Assembly (NCBI GenBank): GCA_022841905.1
Contig: JALHQO010000012.1
Coordinates: 1 to 64,000 of the forward strand
Length of the DNA stretch: 64,000 nucleotides
DNA from: Hyphomonadaceae bacterium
Lineage (GTDB): Bacteria; Pseudomonadota; Alphaproteobacteria; Caulobacterales; Aquidulcibacteraceae
Direction: 5' to 3'
Shown here: in pieces, positions 8,248 through 15,921 of the stretch
How positions within the stretch are numbered: position 1 is the first letter of the stretch
How the letters are laid out: every line of letters starts with the position of its first letter
Notes under the pieces: generated by a model
Databases searched by the model: none
Told to the model about the DNA's origin: nothing
Seen by the model: only the letters and a program-made list of their open reading frames with translations
Made by a program: the position numbers and the translations under genes

Positions 8248-9033
8248 TCAACGCCGCTTGGCCTCTAAAGACATTGGCTTTGCTCCCTCAAAAGGCTTGC
8301 CAGAGCTCGAAACTTTGGCCGCACCGCTCCCTTGAATCCGCGTCTCGCGGATCGCTGCTTTCCTTCGATGCTTGTCGGCCCCGTCGATCGCAGCCAAGGC
8401 TTCCATCGATGTATCGCCTGCGATTGCGCCTGCCGTTGCGCCTCGGTTCGCTGGTAGCTCATGCTGTGCCCCTGATAGTTGGTTTGGCGCTATTTCAGTG
8501 TCGCGCGTGCGCGCGACCCCGTTATTGACCTGGATAGGTCCGCCGCTTGAGACGTTAGCTTGCCTCGCAAACACCGCTGGCCCGTGCTTCAATTCTGTAA
8601 GCGCTTGCAGGGTCGCTCGACATTGCGACTGCGCTTTCAGCGCCAGCCTCATGTGCGCTTCATATTGCGGAAGTGCGTTCTGAGCCAACCCGCGCTCGAC
8701 TAACCGCACGAAGAGAGATTGCAGCGCGGTCGCTTGCGACATGAGCATCGCTTCGGACCGCGCCAGGTCGCCATCAACGACGGCCAGAGCATACCCTCGG
8801 ATGGCCGCCATGAGACCTGGGACATCGATCAGATCATCCAGCCCGCTCGCTCGCTCCGTCGCCAGCACCACGCGCGCCGACGCCAATTCCGGCGCGGTGA
8901 TCTGCATGCCTGTTCGTTTGCCGGCGGCGTCGCGATCATCACCTTCGACGCGGTAGATTGGGTAATCGCGCCGCGGCGCGAAGACGCCGTCAGCTTTCGC
9001 GGAGCGAGATTTGTCCGCGCGCCTCACTCTCAT
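8248..9033 (-). CDS. Uncharacterised mobile-element protein
   Basis: A 261-residue protein. The start at 9033 is chosen because its ATG overlaps the stop of the upstream gene (ATGA); the frame is open further upstream but would run antisense-like through the neighbour. A central block with YEAHMRLALKAQSQCRATLQ and HGPAVFARQANVSSGG resembles a conserved unknown protein that I associate with integrase-linked islands in Proteobacteria. The C-terminal third is low-complexity and basic. No catalytic motif is seen. Function unknown. Confidence 0.55.
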   Translation of the reverse strand: MRVRRADKSRSAKADGVFAPRRDYPIYRVEGDDRDAAGKRTGMQITAPELASARVVLATERASGLDDLIDVPGLMAAIRGYALAVVDGDLARSEAMLMSQATALQSLFVRLVERGLAQNALPQYEAHMRLALKAQSQCRATLQALTELKHGPAVFARQANVSSGGPIQVNNGVARTRDTEIAPNQLSGAQHELPANRGATAGAIAGDTSMEALAAIDGADKHRRKAAIRETRIQGSGAAKVSSSGKPFEGAKPMSLEAKRR

Positions 9034-9305
9034 TCTCCTATGCGTTTTGGAGCGGAAAAGCCCACGCGATTTGCCATCACCGTCTCGCAGTAGTCGGATA
9101 AGGACTGCGTGGTTCGCCACGCAGGACGCCCCTCGAGCGCAGCCAACAGACTCGTTTGGCACAGATCCTCACTCGACCAGCGAGCACCGGCGAACGCTGC
9201 AAATGCGCGCGCCTTCCGCTGAAGCGCTTTGCGCTCTGCCAAACTCATGTTTTTCAGTAGAGCCCGCCGATCCTCCCGCGTCCGCACTGTATTCCGCGCT
9301 GCCAT
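9030..9305 (-). CDS. Small sigma-region-2-like protein
   Basis: A 91-residue protein from the ATG at 9305. The segment RWSSEDLCQTSLLAALEGRP resembles region 2 of sigma-70-family proteins, in which D-L-x-Q-x-x-L-x-A-L-E-G is common, and the flanking helices are basic. It lacks a region 4, so it is not a normal sigma factor and may be an inactive relative or a DNA-binding accessory factor. The frame is open far upstream to 9728, but that part overlaps the AlpA-like gene and is low complexity. It is coupled to the following gene by ATGA overlap. Confidence 0.5.
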   Translation of the reverse strand: MAARNTVRTREDRRALLKNMSLAERKALQRKARAFAAFAGARWSSEDLCQTSLLAALEGRPAWRTTQSLSDYCETVMANRVGFSAPKRIGE

Positions 9306-9507
9306 AAACCGATCCTTGGTGAGGCTTTGAAGAGGGCGCAGGACGACCAGTCCCCGCCGATTCGGCCGGGCTGGTCCCGCGCCCTCCCGCGTGTTTCCGC
9401 TCCTCGGAGCCGGCCCCGCGTCGGGCGATCTAGCTGCCGGGCGTGGCGCTAGACTTGGGCGACAACTTACGACGGTCTCGCCCCCGCCGCCGACCGCGCT
9501 TTCTCCC

Positions 9508-9876
9508 CTAAGGACTGCGCTTGAGCTGTGATCGGGTCCCAACAGTAGCCCTCTGAGCCGACGCCCTGTTGGTTTGCCCAACGACGGCGGCCGAGCCGCG
9601 CTCGACGCTCTGGTCGGGTTGCGGCGAAGCACTTTCTTGAATGTTCGATAGTCGCTCCGACGTGCTGCGGAGCGGCGGTCCGAGACGCGCTTCAAGCCAT
9701 TCTTGTAGTTCAGTTTCTGAGTAAACAACGCGATGACCGAAGCGATGAAACACAGGCCCGCCGCCTACATGCCTCCAATTCACTAGAGTCTGCGGGCGAA
9801 GCCGAAGGCCGCGCTCCCCGAGCCATGCGATCACTTGTTCAGTTGATCGATAGGTCTCTGTAGGAATGACGGTCAC
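9508..9876 (-). CDS. AlpA/excisionase-like DNA-binding protein
   Basis: A 122-residue protein with an N-terminal winged-helix of the HTH_17 / AlpA type (residues 8-63): STEQVIAWLGERGLRLRPQTL, then NWRHVGGGPVFHRFGHRVVY and SETELQEWLEARL. This arrangement is typical of excisionases and AlpA regulators, which direct or activate excision of an integrated element. The C-terminal half is disordered and rich in S, Q and R. The start is GTG at 9876 with AGGTGAG upstream. It lies between the integrase module and the sigma-like gene, as expected in an integrative element. Confidence 0.75.
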   Translation of the reverse strand: MTVIPTETYRSTEQVIAWLGERGLRLRPQTLVNWRHVGGGPVFHRFGHRVVYSETELQEWLEARLGPPLRSTSERLSNIQESASPQPDQSVERGSAAVVGQTNRASAQRATVGTRSQLKRSP

Positions 9877-9954
9877 GCTAGTAGCTCACCTGCTGCTTTT
9901 TTTGACTGCGGCAGTATGTTCTGAAGCAAAGCTAGACGCACCGGGGTGTCTAAC

Positions 9955-10809
9955 TCACTTCAAACCACTGAGCTTTCTGGAGAGCAGCCTCTGCGCCGCG
10001 CCAGCGGACGGGAAACCGAACCGCTGCCAATTCTCGCGTGCAAACGCTGTAGGATTTAAGGCGGGTTCAGACCCCGTGTACTGCGCTTCATAAGCCTCCC
10101 AGAACCGCTCGCCACGCCGCACCGCAGGATCACCAGCACCATCCAGCGTGCCCTTCTCCGCGACCGCCAGACCGATCTCAACCAACTCTCTGAAGCCTGA
10201 GGTTCGCAAGGCAACTTCAACCTCTAGCTCTCCCAAGTGAATGGCGAGATGCAACAGGTTCCCGTAATCGGGCGATTGGTCTCGCATCATGCGAAAAGCA
10301 TGATTCACCCCATTAAGCAGAGCAGCTGCGACGTGTTCATCAGCATTGTGATCGATGCCCTCAAATTCCAGAATCCAATCGTGCTGTGAGATCAGACTCC
10401 ACTTTCCCTTGCGCTTCCGATGTCGTCCTGGTGCGAAGGGCGCGCGATAGAGACGAAGCGCCGAATGAGCCGAATGGTGCATTAAATTCAAGTGCGACCA
10501 AAACAGGCCCCATCCGCTTGGACTCCCATCCTCGCGCCGGTGCATTCCCGTCTCAATGTGCCGTTTCACCGCCCTGATGTGCTCAACACCAGCGCTCTCT
10601 TCACGTGAAGGAGCACGCATCATGATCTTGCGCGCGAGCGCTCTTGCTGATTTCTTCGAGAAGCCGTCGCGTTCGATCAAACCGGCAAGGCCAGTGATCG
10701 TTGTCCCCGCGAGCAAGTCTTTCGTGGACATTCCCACGCAGAGCCAGTTCGGCGTAAGATTGTCATTTGCCGCGCCTGATGATCTTCCCATAGCACGGTC
10801 ACCTCGCAT
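9955..10809 (-). CDS. Uncharacterised mobile-element protein
   Basis: A 284-residue protein starting at the ATG at 10809; a TTG immediately before it is in frame, and another ATG lies six codons in. It begins a few bases after the integrase stop and is probably in the same transcript. The sequence is mixed helical with many histidines (HLNLMHHSAHSALRLYRAPF; EGIDHNADEHVAAALLNGVNHAF), but no metal-site pattern is certain. I do not recognise the family. Its position directly after the integrase makes it part of the element. Confidence 0.6.
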   Translation of the reverse strand: MRGDRAMGRSSGAANDNLTPNWLCVGMSTKDLLAGTTITGLAGLIERDGFSKKSARALARKIMMRAPSREESAGVEHIRAVKRHIETGMHRREDGSPSGWGLFWSHLNLMHHSAHSALRLYRAPFAPGRHRKRKGKWSLISQHDWILEFEGIDHNADEHVAAALLNGVNHAFRMMRDQSPDYGNLLHLAIHLGELEVEVALRTSGFRELVEIGLAVAEKGTLDGAGDPAVRRGERFWEAYEAQYTGSEPALNPTAFARENWQRFGFPSAGAAQRLLSRKLSGLK

Positions 10810-10815
10810 CAAACT

Positions 10816-12102
10816 TCACTTGAAACGCCTAGCAGCTTGAGACTGCGAGCCGCCGCCCGCAGCGCGCGCTATCGTTCGCCCGACTCGTTCGGAGAGATAT
10901 CGCACAGGATCGTCACCCAAGTGCGCGTACCGCTCGGTGGTGATAGTTTGTGAATGACCCAGCGCTTTCGCGATCAGTGGCAGGCTGGCACCGCCTGCGA
11001 CCGCAAACGATGCAAAGCTGTGGCGCAAATCATGGATACGCACATCTGTTAGATTTGCGCGTTTGCGAACGCGCTCCCACGCTTTCTGAAGACCATCGGC
11101 CGGACGAGCGGCATCGTAAGGAGATGGAAACACGAACCCCTCCTTAGGGTCGCGCTCCGCGAGGATCGCGGCAGTTGCCGCATTGATCGGAATAACCTTC
11201 TCTCCGGTTTTCGACCGCTCCCGTGGAAGGACGATATTGCCGCGCGCTAAATCTACTTCCGACCAGTGCAAGGCCTGAATTTCTGACTTTCGCGCACCAG
11301 TGAGCAGAAGGACGCGAAGCATGTCGGCGAAGCTGGAATGGAGTCGCTTTTCTCGCTCCATGACGGTGATCGTATCAAGAAACCGTCCCGCTTCTTGCTC
11401 CGACAAAAATCGCTCCCGCCGGCGCGGCTTCTCCTTACGCACGCGAAGCGCCGGGTTCGCGCCGATGAACTCTTGGTCGATCGCCCAACTCAGGCAGGCC
11501 GATAGGCTCATGACGGCGCTGCGCGCCACACCGCGACCACCGCGAACAATGGCCCGTCCGCGCGACTTGGTCTTAACATCCGCCTTGGTGTCGCCTGCCG
11601 CTATGCGAGCCTGTGCGTTCTCGATATCACCCTTCGTGAGGCTCTGGATCGGGATTTCACCGATCAGCGGCACGATATGGCGGCGCAGCTTGCGGGCGTC
11701 CGTGCTCCATGAACTTTCGCGCTTGGCCGGGTTCGCCCTTCCGCCTTCGACCAACCACTTTTCGACGAGCTGCTCCACCGTGAGCGCCCGGCGTGCTGCT
11801 TCCGCAGCTGCACGCGCGGCCGCAACGCGCTCAGCGATCGGATCGCGCCCTCGGTCGGCAGCCATCCGCAGGTCTTCAGCTTCCGTGCGAGCCTGCTCAG
11901 CGGTCCAACTAGGGCCGTACTCACCTATGGTCGCGACGCGCTGACGTCCTCCGACGACGTACTTGAGTCTGAAACTGCGCTTACCAGAAGCGAAGACGCG
12001 GACATGGAAACCGCGCAGCTCCTTGTCGAAGTAGTCAGTGAAACCCTCGCTGGGCGCCCCCAGACCCGCCACCACAGTCTTGGTCAATTTCTTCCGTGTC
12101 AT
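10816..12102 (-). CDS. P4-type tyrosine recombinase (integrase)
   Basis: A 428-residue site-specific recombinase. The order is typical of P4-like integrases: an N-terminal DUF4102 arm-binding domain (MTRKKLTKT then FTDYFDKELRGFHVRVF), a core-binding SAM-like domain, and a C-terminal catalytic domain. Catalytic residues are visible as R in LLLTGARKSEI, H-x-x-R in IHDLRHSFAS, H/W-box in LGHSQTITTERYAHL with the nucleophilic tyrosine in that block. The ATG at 12102 is preferred; 12132 is an alternative. The start side faces a tRNA 3' fragment about 170 bases away (12274-12318), the expected att site. It probably integrated the leftward module. Confidence 0.9.
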   Translation of the reverse strand: MTRKKLTKTVVAGLGAPSEGFTDYFDKELRGFHVRVFASGKRSFRLKYVVGGRQRVATIGEYGPSWTAEQARTEAEDLRMAADRGRDPIAERVAAARAAAEAARRALTVEQLVEKWLVEGGRANPAKRESSWSTDARKLRRHIVPLIGEIPIQSLTKGDIENAQARIAAGDTKADVKTKSRGRAIVRGGRGVARSAVMSLSACLSWAIDQEFIGANPALRVRKEKPRRRERFLSEQEAGRFLDTITVMEREKRLHSSFADMLRVLLLTGARKSEIQALHWSEVDLARGNIVLPRERSKTGEKVIPINAATAAILAERDPKEGFVFPSPYDAARPADGLQKAWERVRKRANLTDVRIHDLRHSFASFAVAGGASLPLIAKALGHSQTITTERYAHLGDDPVRYLSERVGRTIARAAGGGSQSQAARRFK

Positions 12103-12273
12103 TGGCGCACCACCAGATCGTAGGTACACCATAGGTACAGGACTTGCGGTATTCGGCCAACAACTCACAGCATACCGCGCGCTACCGCGATCTACCATTT
12201 TCGCTTATTTCAATGGGTTTTTGGTAGTTTTTAGGAGGCCTGCGGTAGCGCTCCAAACCCCTAGTCCGCGGAG

Positions 12274-12318
12274 TTCATAACCCCAAGGTAGGTGGTTCAA
12301 GTCCACCCGCCACCACCA
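12274..12318 (+). other. tRNA(CAU) 3' half, attachment-site scar
   Basis: The segment has the 3' half of a tRNA: anticodon loop TTCATAA (12274-12280, anticodon CAT), five-base variable loop, a perfect T arm GGTGG-TTCAAGT-CCACC (12291-12307), the 3' acceptor strand CGCCACC (12308-12314), discriminator A and CCA (12316-12318). The upstream half is not a working tRNA: the anticodon stem has two mismatches and no D arm with GG is present, although GGTAGCG at 12244-12250 would pair at six of seven positions with the acceptor strand. This is the pattern left when an element integrates in the anticodon loop or downstream. An intact Met or Ile2 tRNA should exist at the other end. Confidence 0.65.
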
Positions 12319-12345
12319 ATCACTTCGCTTGTAGAGTGCCGGTGG

Positions 12346-13542
12346 TCATGCGCGTTCAAAAATAGCGGCGATGCCTTGGCCGCCGCCGATGCACATGGTC
12401 TCCAGACCGTAGCGGCCTTCGCGGCGGCGCAGCTCGCGCACAAGATTCGCCAGAATGCGGCCACCCGTGGCGCCGATGGGATGGCCGAGGGAAATCCCTG
12501 AGCCGTTTACATTCAGCTTGTCGCGATCGTCCCATTTCCAGCCCTTCAGCACCGCCAACACTTGCGGCGCGAACGCTTCGTTGAGTTCGACGAGATCGAT
12601 GTCGCTCCAAGAAAGGCCAGTGCGCTTGAACAGGCGCTCCACCGCGGGCACTGGCCCGATACCCATCCGCGAAGGCTCGCACCCTGCCGCCGCCCAGCTA
12701 TGAAACCACGCCATCGGTTCGAGCTTCAATTCATCGAGCTTGTCCTCGGCGACGATAAGACAAGCCGCCGCTGCATCATTTTGCTGACTGGCGTTTCCGG
12801 CAGTGACGATGCCGCCCTTCTCGATGGGGCGCAGCGCGCCTAGCGTTTCCATTGATGCATCCGCGCGGCAGCCTTCGTCCTTCACGAACAACACCGGCTC
12901 GCCGCGCTTTTGAGGGACGGGGACCGGGACAAGTTCATCGCTGAACTTATTGTCCTGCCAAGCCGCGGTAGCGCGCTGATGGCTGGTCACTGCGTAGGCG
13001 TCGGCTTCTTCGCGCGTGATGCTGTAGTCTTTCGCAAGGTTCTCGGCGGTTTCAATCATGCCGCTGATGACACCAAAGCGCGCGATCGGCTGCGACATCA
13101 CTCGCCCGCGCGACAAGCGATCGTACATCAACGACTCGCCCATGCGCGCGCCGCGGCGGAGATCAGTCGAGTAATGTTCGACGTTGCTCATGCTTTCGAC
13201 GCCGCCGGCGACGACCACATCCGCCGCGCCGGTTTGCACCATCATCGCCGCGTCGATCACCGCCTGCAGGCCGCTGCCACATCGGCGATCAAGCTGCAGA
13301 CCTGGCACGTGCACGGGAAAGTCAGCAGCGAGCAGCGCCCACCGGCCGATACAGGGCGCTTCGCCATTGGCGTACCCTTGCGCAAACACGACGTCGTCAA
13401 CGCGCCCTGGATCGAGCTTGGTGCGCTCTACTAATGCACGCAACACCACCGCGCCCAATTCGCCGGCCGGAATTGTTGATAGCCCGCCGCCGAACTTGCC
13501 GATCGGCGTACGAATAGGATCAACGATCGCGACGCGTCTCAT
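12346..13542 (-). CDS. Acetyl-CoA C-acyltransferase (thiolase)
   Basis: A 398-residue thiolase that condenses or cleaves acyl-CoA with CoA. The acyl-accepting cysteine is in DRRCGSGLQAV (about residue 88), the catalytic histidines are in LNEAFAPQ and GHPIGATGG, and the second cysteine is in ETMCIGGGQG near the end, all as in the family. Length is normal. It lies 14 bases downstream of a truncated CoA-transferase remnant on the same strand, so it once followed that gene in an operon for acyl-CoA or fatty/aromatic acid breakdown. The exact chain length is not readable. Confidence 0.9.
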   Translation of the reverse strand: MRRVAIVDPIRTPIGKFGGGLSTIPAGELGAVVLRALVERTKLDPGRVDDVVFAQGYANGEAPCIGRWALLAADFPVHVPGLQLDRRCGSGLQAVIDAAMMVQTGAADVVVAGGVESMSNVEHYSTDLRRGARMGESLMYDRLSRGRVMSQPIARFGVISGMIETAENLAKDYSITREEADAYAVTSHQRATAAWQDNKFSDELVPVPVPQKRGEPVLFVKDEGCRADASMETLGALRPIEKGGIVTAGNASQQNDAAAACLIVAEDKLDELKLEPMAWFHSWAAAGCEPSRMGIGPVPAVERLFKRTGLSWSDIDLVELNEAFAPQVLAVLKGWKWDDRDKLNVNGSGISLGHPIGATGGRILANLVRELRRREGRYGLETMCIGGGQGIAAIFERA

Positions 13543-13555
13543 AAGCCGGTTCTTT

Positions 13556-13705
13556 CTAAATCACGCCGAACTGGCGCAGGTTGTCGATTTCGTCAAAGGA
13601 ATACCCGGTGTTACGCAAAGTCGCCACTGTGTCCGCCCCAGCACGCGGCGCAAGCGTTCGGATTTGCTGAAAGAAAACCGGCGAAATCGACACGTGGACG
13701 GCGAC
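13556..13705 (-). pseudogene. CaiB/BaiF CoA-transferase, C-terminal remnant
   Basis: The last about 50 codons of this frame read like the C-terminus of a class III (CaiB/BaiF) CoA-transferase: an alanine-proline-arginine turn (TLAPRAGADT), then a short helix (VATLRNTGYS), and a final DEIDNLRQFGVI, which matches the family pattern of a G-Y/F-S-x-x-E-I-x-x-L-x-x-x-G-V-I ending. The rest of the gene is missing: upstream the frame runs into a tRNA-like stretch and then antisense of the GT25 gene. The breakpoint is near 13705-13735 but is not exactly fixed. It stands 14 bases before the thiolase start. Confidence 0.6.
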
Positions 13706-13710
13706 CACAC

Positions 13711-13756
13711 AGTAGTCCGCTGGCGAAGGTCGGTGGCTCAAGTCCACCCGGCGACA
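13711..13756 (+). other. tRNA-like fragment at gene breakpoint
   Basis: This contains a T-arm-like hairpin GGTGG-CTCAAGT-CCACC (13732-13748) followed by seven bases and an A, as at a tRNA 3' end, but no encoded CCA. It matches the attachment fragment at 12286-12308 closely (22 of 24 bases over the AAGGT to CCACCC stretch). GTAGTCCGC and GGCGAAGG upstream recall a class II tRNA such as tRNA-Tyr. The first T of the T loop is C, so it is probably degraded. It marks the place where the CoA-transferase gene is broken. Confidence 0.4.
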
Positions 13757-13859
13757 CCGCCTCCCTGACCCACTCCATTCGCCCGAGCGCAACCGCCTGA
13801 ACATGGGGTTTCGCCCTGGTCTGCGCCGCGCTCCTTTCGCAACCTGCGGAGGAGCGCCT

Positions 13860-14690
13860 TTGACCATCACCACTATTGTCATAAATCTCGACCGCGATGT
13901 CGCGCGCATGGAGCATATGCGCACGCAGCTTAATCGACTGAGCATGCCGTTTGAGCGCTTCGCGGCAGTCAACGGCGCCGCTCCGCCGGAAGAGGTAAAA
14001 CACTACTTCAGCGATCCAAGCGCCTTCCTCTCGCCGGGCGAAATCGGCTGCTATGCAAGCCATCTGATACTGTGCGACCGCATTGCGCGCGGGCTCTTGC
14101 TGGCGCCGGTTCTGGTGCTTGAAGACGACGTAGAGTTGAGCGCCAACTTGCCGTTCCTCCTCCGCCGGCTGGTCGCTGAACTCCCCGCTGGCTGGGATAT
14201 CGTGCGTCTATCGCGAGCGTCGAAGCGCGCGGAGATGCGTGTGGCGCGCCTCGACCCAGAGCACGAACTGGTTCGGTTTTCGCACGTGCCGACCAGCACC
14301 GGCGCTTACCTGATCAGCCGCCAAGGCGCCGAAAAATTTCTGGCGCCCCGCGCACGTCGGTTGCCGATCGATCAAGATTTGCGGCGCGTGTGGGCGTGGC
14401 GGCTGAACATGTTTGGCGTCTCGCCAGCGCCCGTGCGCGCCGACGTGTTGGAGCAATCGAGCATCAATCTGAACGGCGTCGCCCGCGCTTCCCAGATCGC
14501 GCGCCGGGAAGCCTCTATGCGCCGTCAACGTTTCTTCGAAAGCGCCAATCGCGGCTGGCGCGGCGTGCAAGACTTCGGCGCGCGGCGTTGGTTCATGGCG
14601 GAAGTGCTGAACCTGGCCGCGCGCCTAGCCCCGCGAGGCGCGCGGCAAGCTTTCTTGGCCTGGACGCGAACGCAGCTTGCCGAAGAATGA
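13860..14690 (+). CDS. Family 25 glycosyltransferase
   Basis: A 276-residue GT25 protein, the family that adds galactose or glucose to lipooligosaccharide. The N-terminus has IVINLDRDVARMEHMRTQL, the acceptor-side start of GT25, then SPGEIGCYASHL and the metal-binding VLVLEDDVEL, and later TSTGAYLISRQGAEKFL, all typical. The start is taken as TTG at 13860 because GGAGGAG lies five bases upstream (13848-13854); an ATG at 13803 is in frame but has no ribosome site and would add a non-conserved extension. No transmembrane segment. It stands alone next to the rearranged junction. Confidence 0.85.
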   Translation: MTITTIVINLDRDVARMEHMRTQLNRLSMPFERFAAVNGAAPPEEVKHYFSDPSAFLSPGEIGCYASHLILCDRIARGLLLAPVLVLEDDVELSANLPFLLRRLVAELPAGWDIVRLSRASKRAEMRVARLDPEHELVRFSHVPTSTGAYLISRQGAEKFLAPRARRLPIDQDLRRVWAWRLNMFGVSPAPVRADVLEQSSINLNGVARASQIARREASMRRQRFFESANRGWRGVQDFGARRWFMAEVLNLAARLAPRGARQAFLAWTRTQLAEE

Positions 14691-14804
14691 TCGGGCGGCT
14701 GACTCGCGCCCTCCGACCATCCCCTATTTGAGCGGTGTCGCGATCGCTGCGCGCGCGCCATGCAATAGAGCGGCGGGCTTTTCCGCCATGGAAGGATGTC
14801 CACC

Positions 14805-15248
14805 ATGAATCGGACCATGACGTTGGCGGCGGCCGCCGCCCTGGGCTTGGGTTTGCTGCCGGGCGCGGCGCACGCTCAGGACATGATGCGCGACTACGAC
14901 GAGCGGTTGAGCGATCAGACCGCGGATGGGGACGCGGTGCGTGTGCGGTTTAGCCTGCCTTTCGGCGGCCAGGCCGCGGGCGAGCGCAACGAGGCGCGCC
15001 TGGCCTTCGGCTTCCAAAGCGACTTTGGCGGCGAACAGCGCCAGCTCGATATGCTCTCCTTCTCGTTGACGGGCGGCACACCACATGTGGAAACACCATT
15101 CGCGTTCAACGCGGCCGGCGATGGCGAAGGCGGCTGGTTTTCGCGGCCAACCAATTGGCTGATCCTGGGCTTGGGCCTCGGCGTCGCTTATGCGATCTAT
15201 GAGAACAACCAGGATGACGACGATCCGGCGCCGGTCGTGCTGAACTGA
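14805..15248 (+). CDS. Exported uncharacterised protein
   Basis: A 147-residue protein with a clear signal peptide (MNRTMTLAAAAALGLGLLPG, cleavage after AHA near residue 24). The mature part has a beta-rich region (RVRFSLPFGG; RLAFGFQSDFGG) that might form an outer-membrane or periplasmic sandwich, then a C-terminal hydrophobic helix (WLILGLGLGVAYAIY) and an acidic tail. The ATG at 14805 is chosen because GGAAGG lies nine bases upstream; 14796 is in frame but would overlap that site. It is four bases before a two-component system and may be its target or sensor accessory. Family unknown. Confidence 0.65.
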   Translation: MNRTMTLAAAAALGLGLLPGAAHAQDMMRDYDERLSDQTADGDAVRVRFSLPFGGQAAGERNEARLAFGFQSDFGGEQRQLDMLSFSLTGGTPHVETPFAFNAAGDGEGGWFSRPTNWLILGLGLGVAYAIYENNQDDDDPAPVVLN

Positions 15249-15252
15249 TGCA

Positions 15253-15921
15253 ATGATCAAAGACCAACCTCGCGCACGAATCGCCATCGTCGAAGACGAG
15301 GCGATTCTGCGCGAGGACCTGGCGCGGATCGTAGACCAAGCGGCGGATATGGATGTCGCTGGCATTGGCGATACCTTAGAAGCGGGCCGCGGCCTGCTCA
15401 GCGGCGGCGTCGACGTGTTGCTGATTGATCTCGCTTTGCCGGACGGAAACGGCGTCGATCTCATCCGCGAAGCGCGGGCGAGACTGCCAGCCATCAAGAT
15501 CATCGTTGTCAGCATTTTCGGCGATGCACGCAGCGTCGTAAACGCAATCGAGGCCGGCGCTGACGGCTACTTGCTCAAAGGCGCCGGCGAGCAGGAAGCG
15601 GAATCGGCGATCCGCACCGTGCTCGAAGGCGGTGCGCCGATTAGTCCAGCCGTGGCGAGCCACATCCTGCTGCGCATGCGCGAGCGCGCCGCCGGCGTGC
15701 GCGGCGAACCGCTGGATGCGCCGCTGACGGAAAAGGAAGTTAACATCCTGAACGATCTGGCGAAGGGCTTCCGCTATAAGGAAGTCGCCCGCCTGCACGG
15801 CATCTCGCCGCACACCGTCGCCGACCACGTAAAGTCAATCTATCGCAAGCTGGCGGTGAATTCGCGCAGCGAAGCAGTGTTTGAGGCGGTGCAGGCCGGT
15901 CTCATTCGGCTCAATGACTAG
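15253..15921 (+). CDS. NarL/LuxR-family response regulator
   Basis: A 222-residue DNA-binding response regulator. The receiver domain (residues 9-125) has the acidic pair (VEDE), phosphoacceptor D59 in LLIDLALPDG, S in IVVSIFG and K in YLLKGAG. The C-terminal LuxR-type helix-turn-helix (about 155-215) contains LTEKEVNILNDLAKG and ISPHTVADHVKSIYRKL. It overlaps the following sensor kinase gene, whose ATG lies eight bases before this stop, so the two form a standard NarX/NarL-like pair. The regulon is not evident; the exported protein gene just upstream is a candidate. Confidence 0.92.
   Translation: MIKDQPRARIAIVEDEAILREDLARIVDQAADMDVAGIGDTLEAGRGLLSGGVDVLLIDLALPDGNGVDLIREARARLPAIKIIVVSIFGDARSVVNAIEAGADGYLLKGAGEQEAESAIRTVLEGGAPISPAVASHILLRMRERAAGVRGEPLDAPLTEKEVNILNDLAKGFRYKEVARLHGISPHTVADHVKSIYRKLAVNSRSEAVFEAVQAGLIRLND

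Larger units (their letters stand above)
7746..12318 (-). mobile_element. Integrative element, right end (left end not located)
   Basis: This is the minimum extent: a leftward run of integrase, unknown protein, AlpA-like factor, sigma-like protein and two further unknown proteins, bounded on the right by a tRNA 3' fragment. No second copy of the att fragment was found to the left within the window, so the true element may extend past base 1 and carry the glycosyltransferase and two-component genes as cargo. That extension is inference. Confidence 0.6.

Noticed and set aside
7759-8268. 169-residue plus-strand frame opposite the unknown element gene
   Set aside because: It has no ribosome site, and the minus-strand gene has GGAGAG at correct distance and a more protein-like sequence.
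12244-12318. Intact tRNA gene at the integrase border
   Set aside because: The acceptor strands pair at six of seven positions, but no D arm is present and the anticodon stem has two mismatches, so only the 3' half is accepted.
13803-13859. ATG start for the GT25 gene at 13803
   Set aside because: No ribosome site precedes it, and the added residues are not part of the family; TTG 13860 has GGAGGAG at five bases.
13556-14063. Long minus-strand frames through 13700-14063 with a GGLEPP-type segment
   Set aside because: This segment is what the antisense of a tRNA T arm gives when translated, and the rest is antisense of the GT25 gene. Only the CoA-transferase C-terminus at 13556-13705 is kept.
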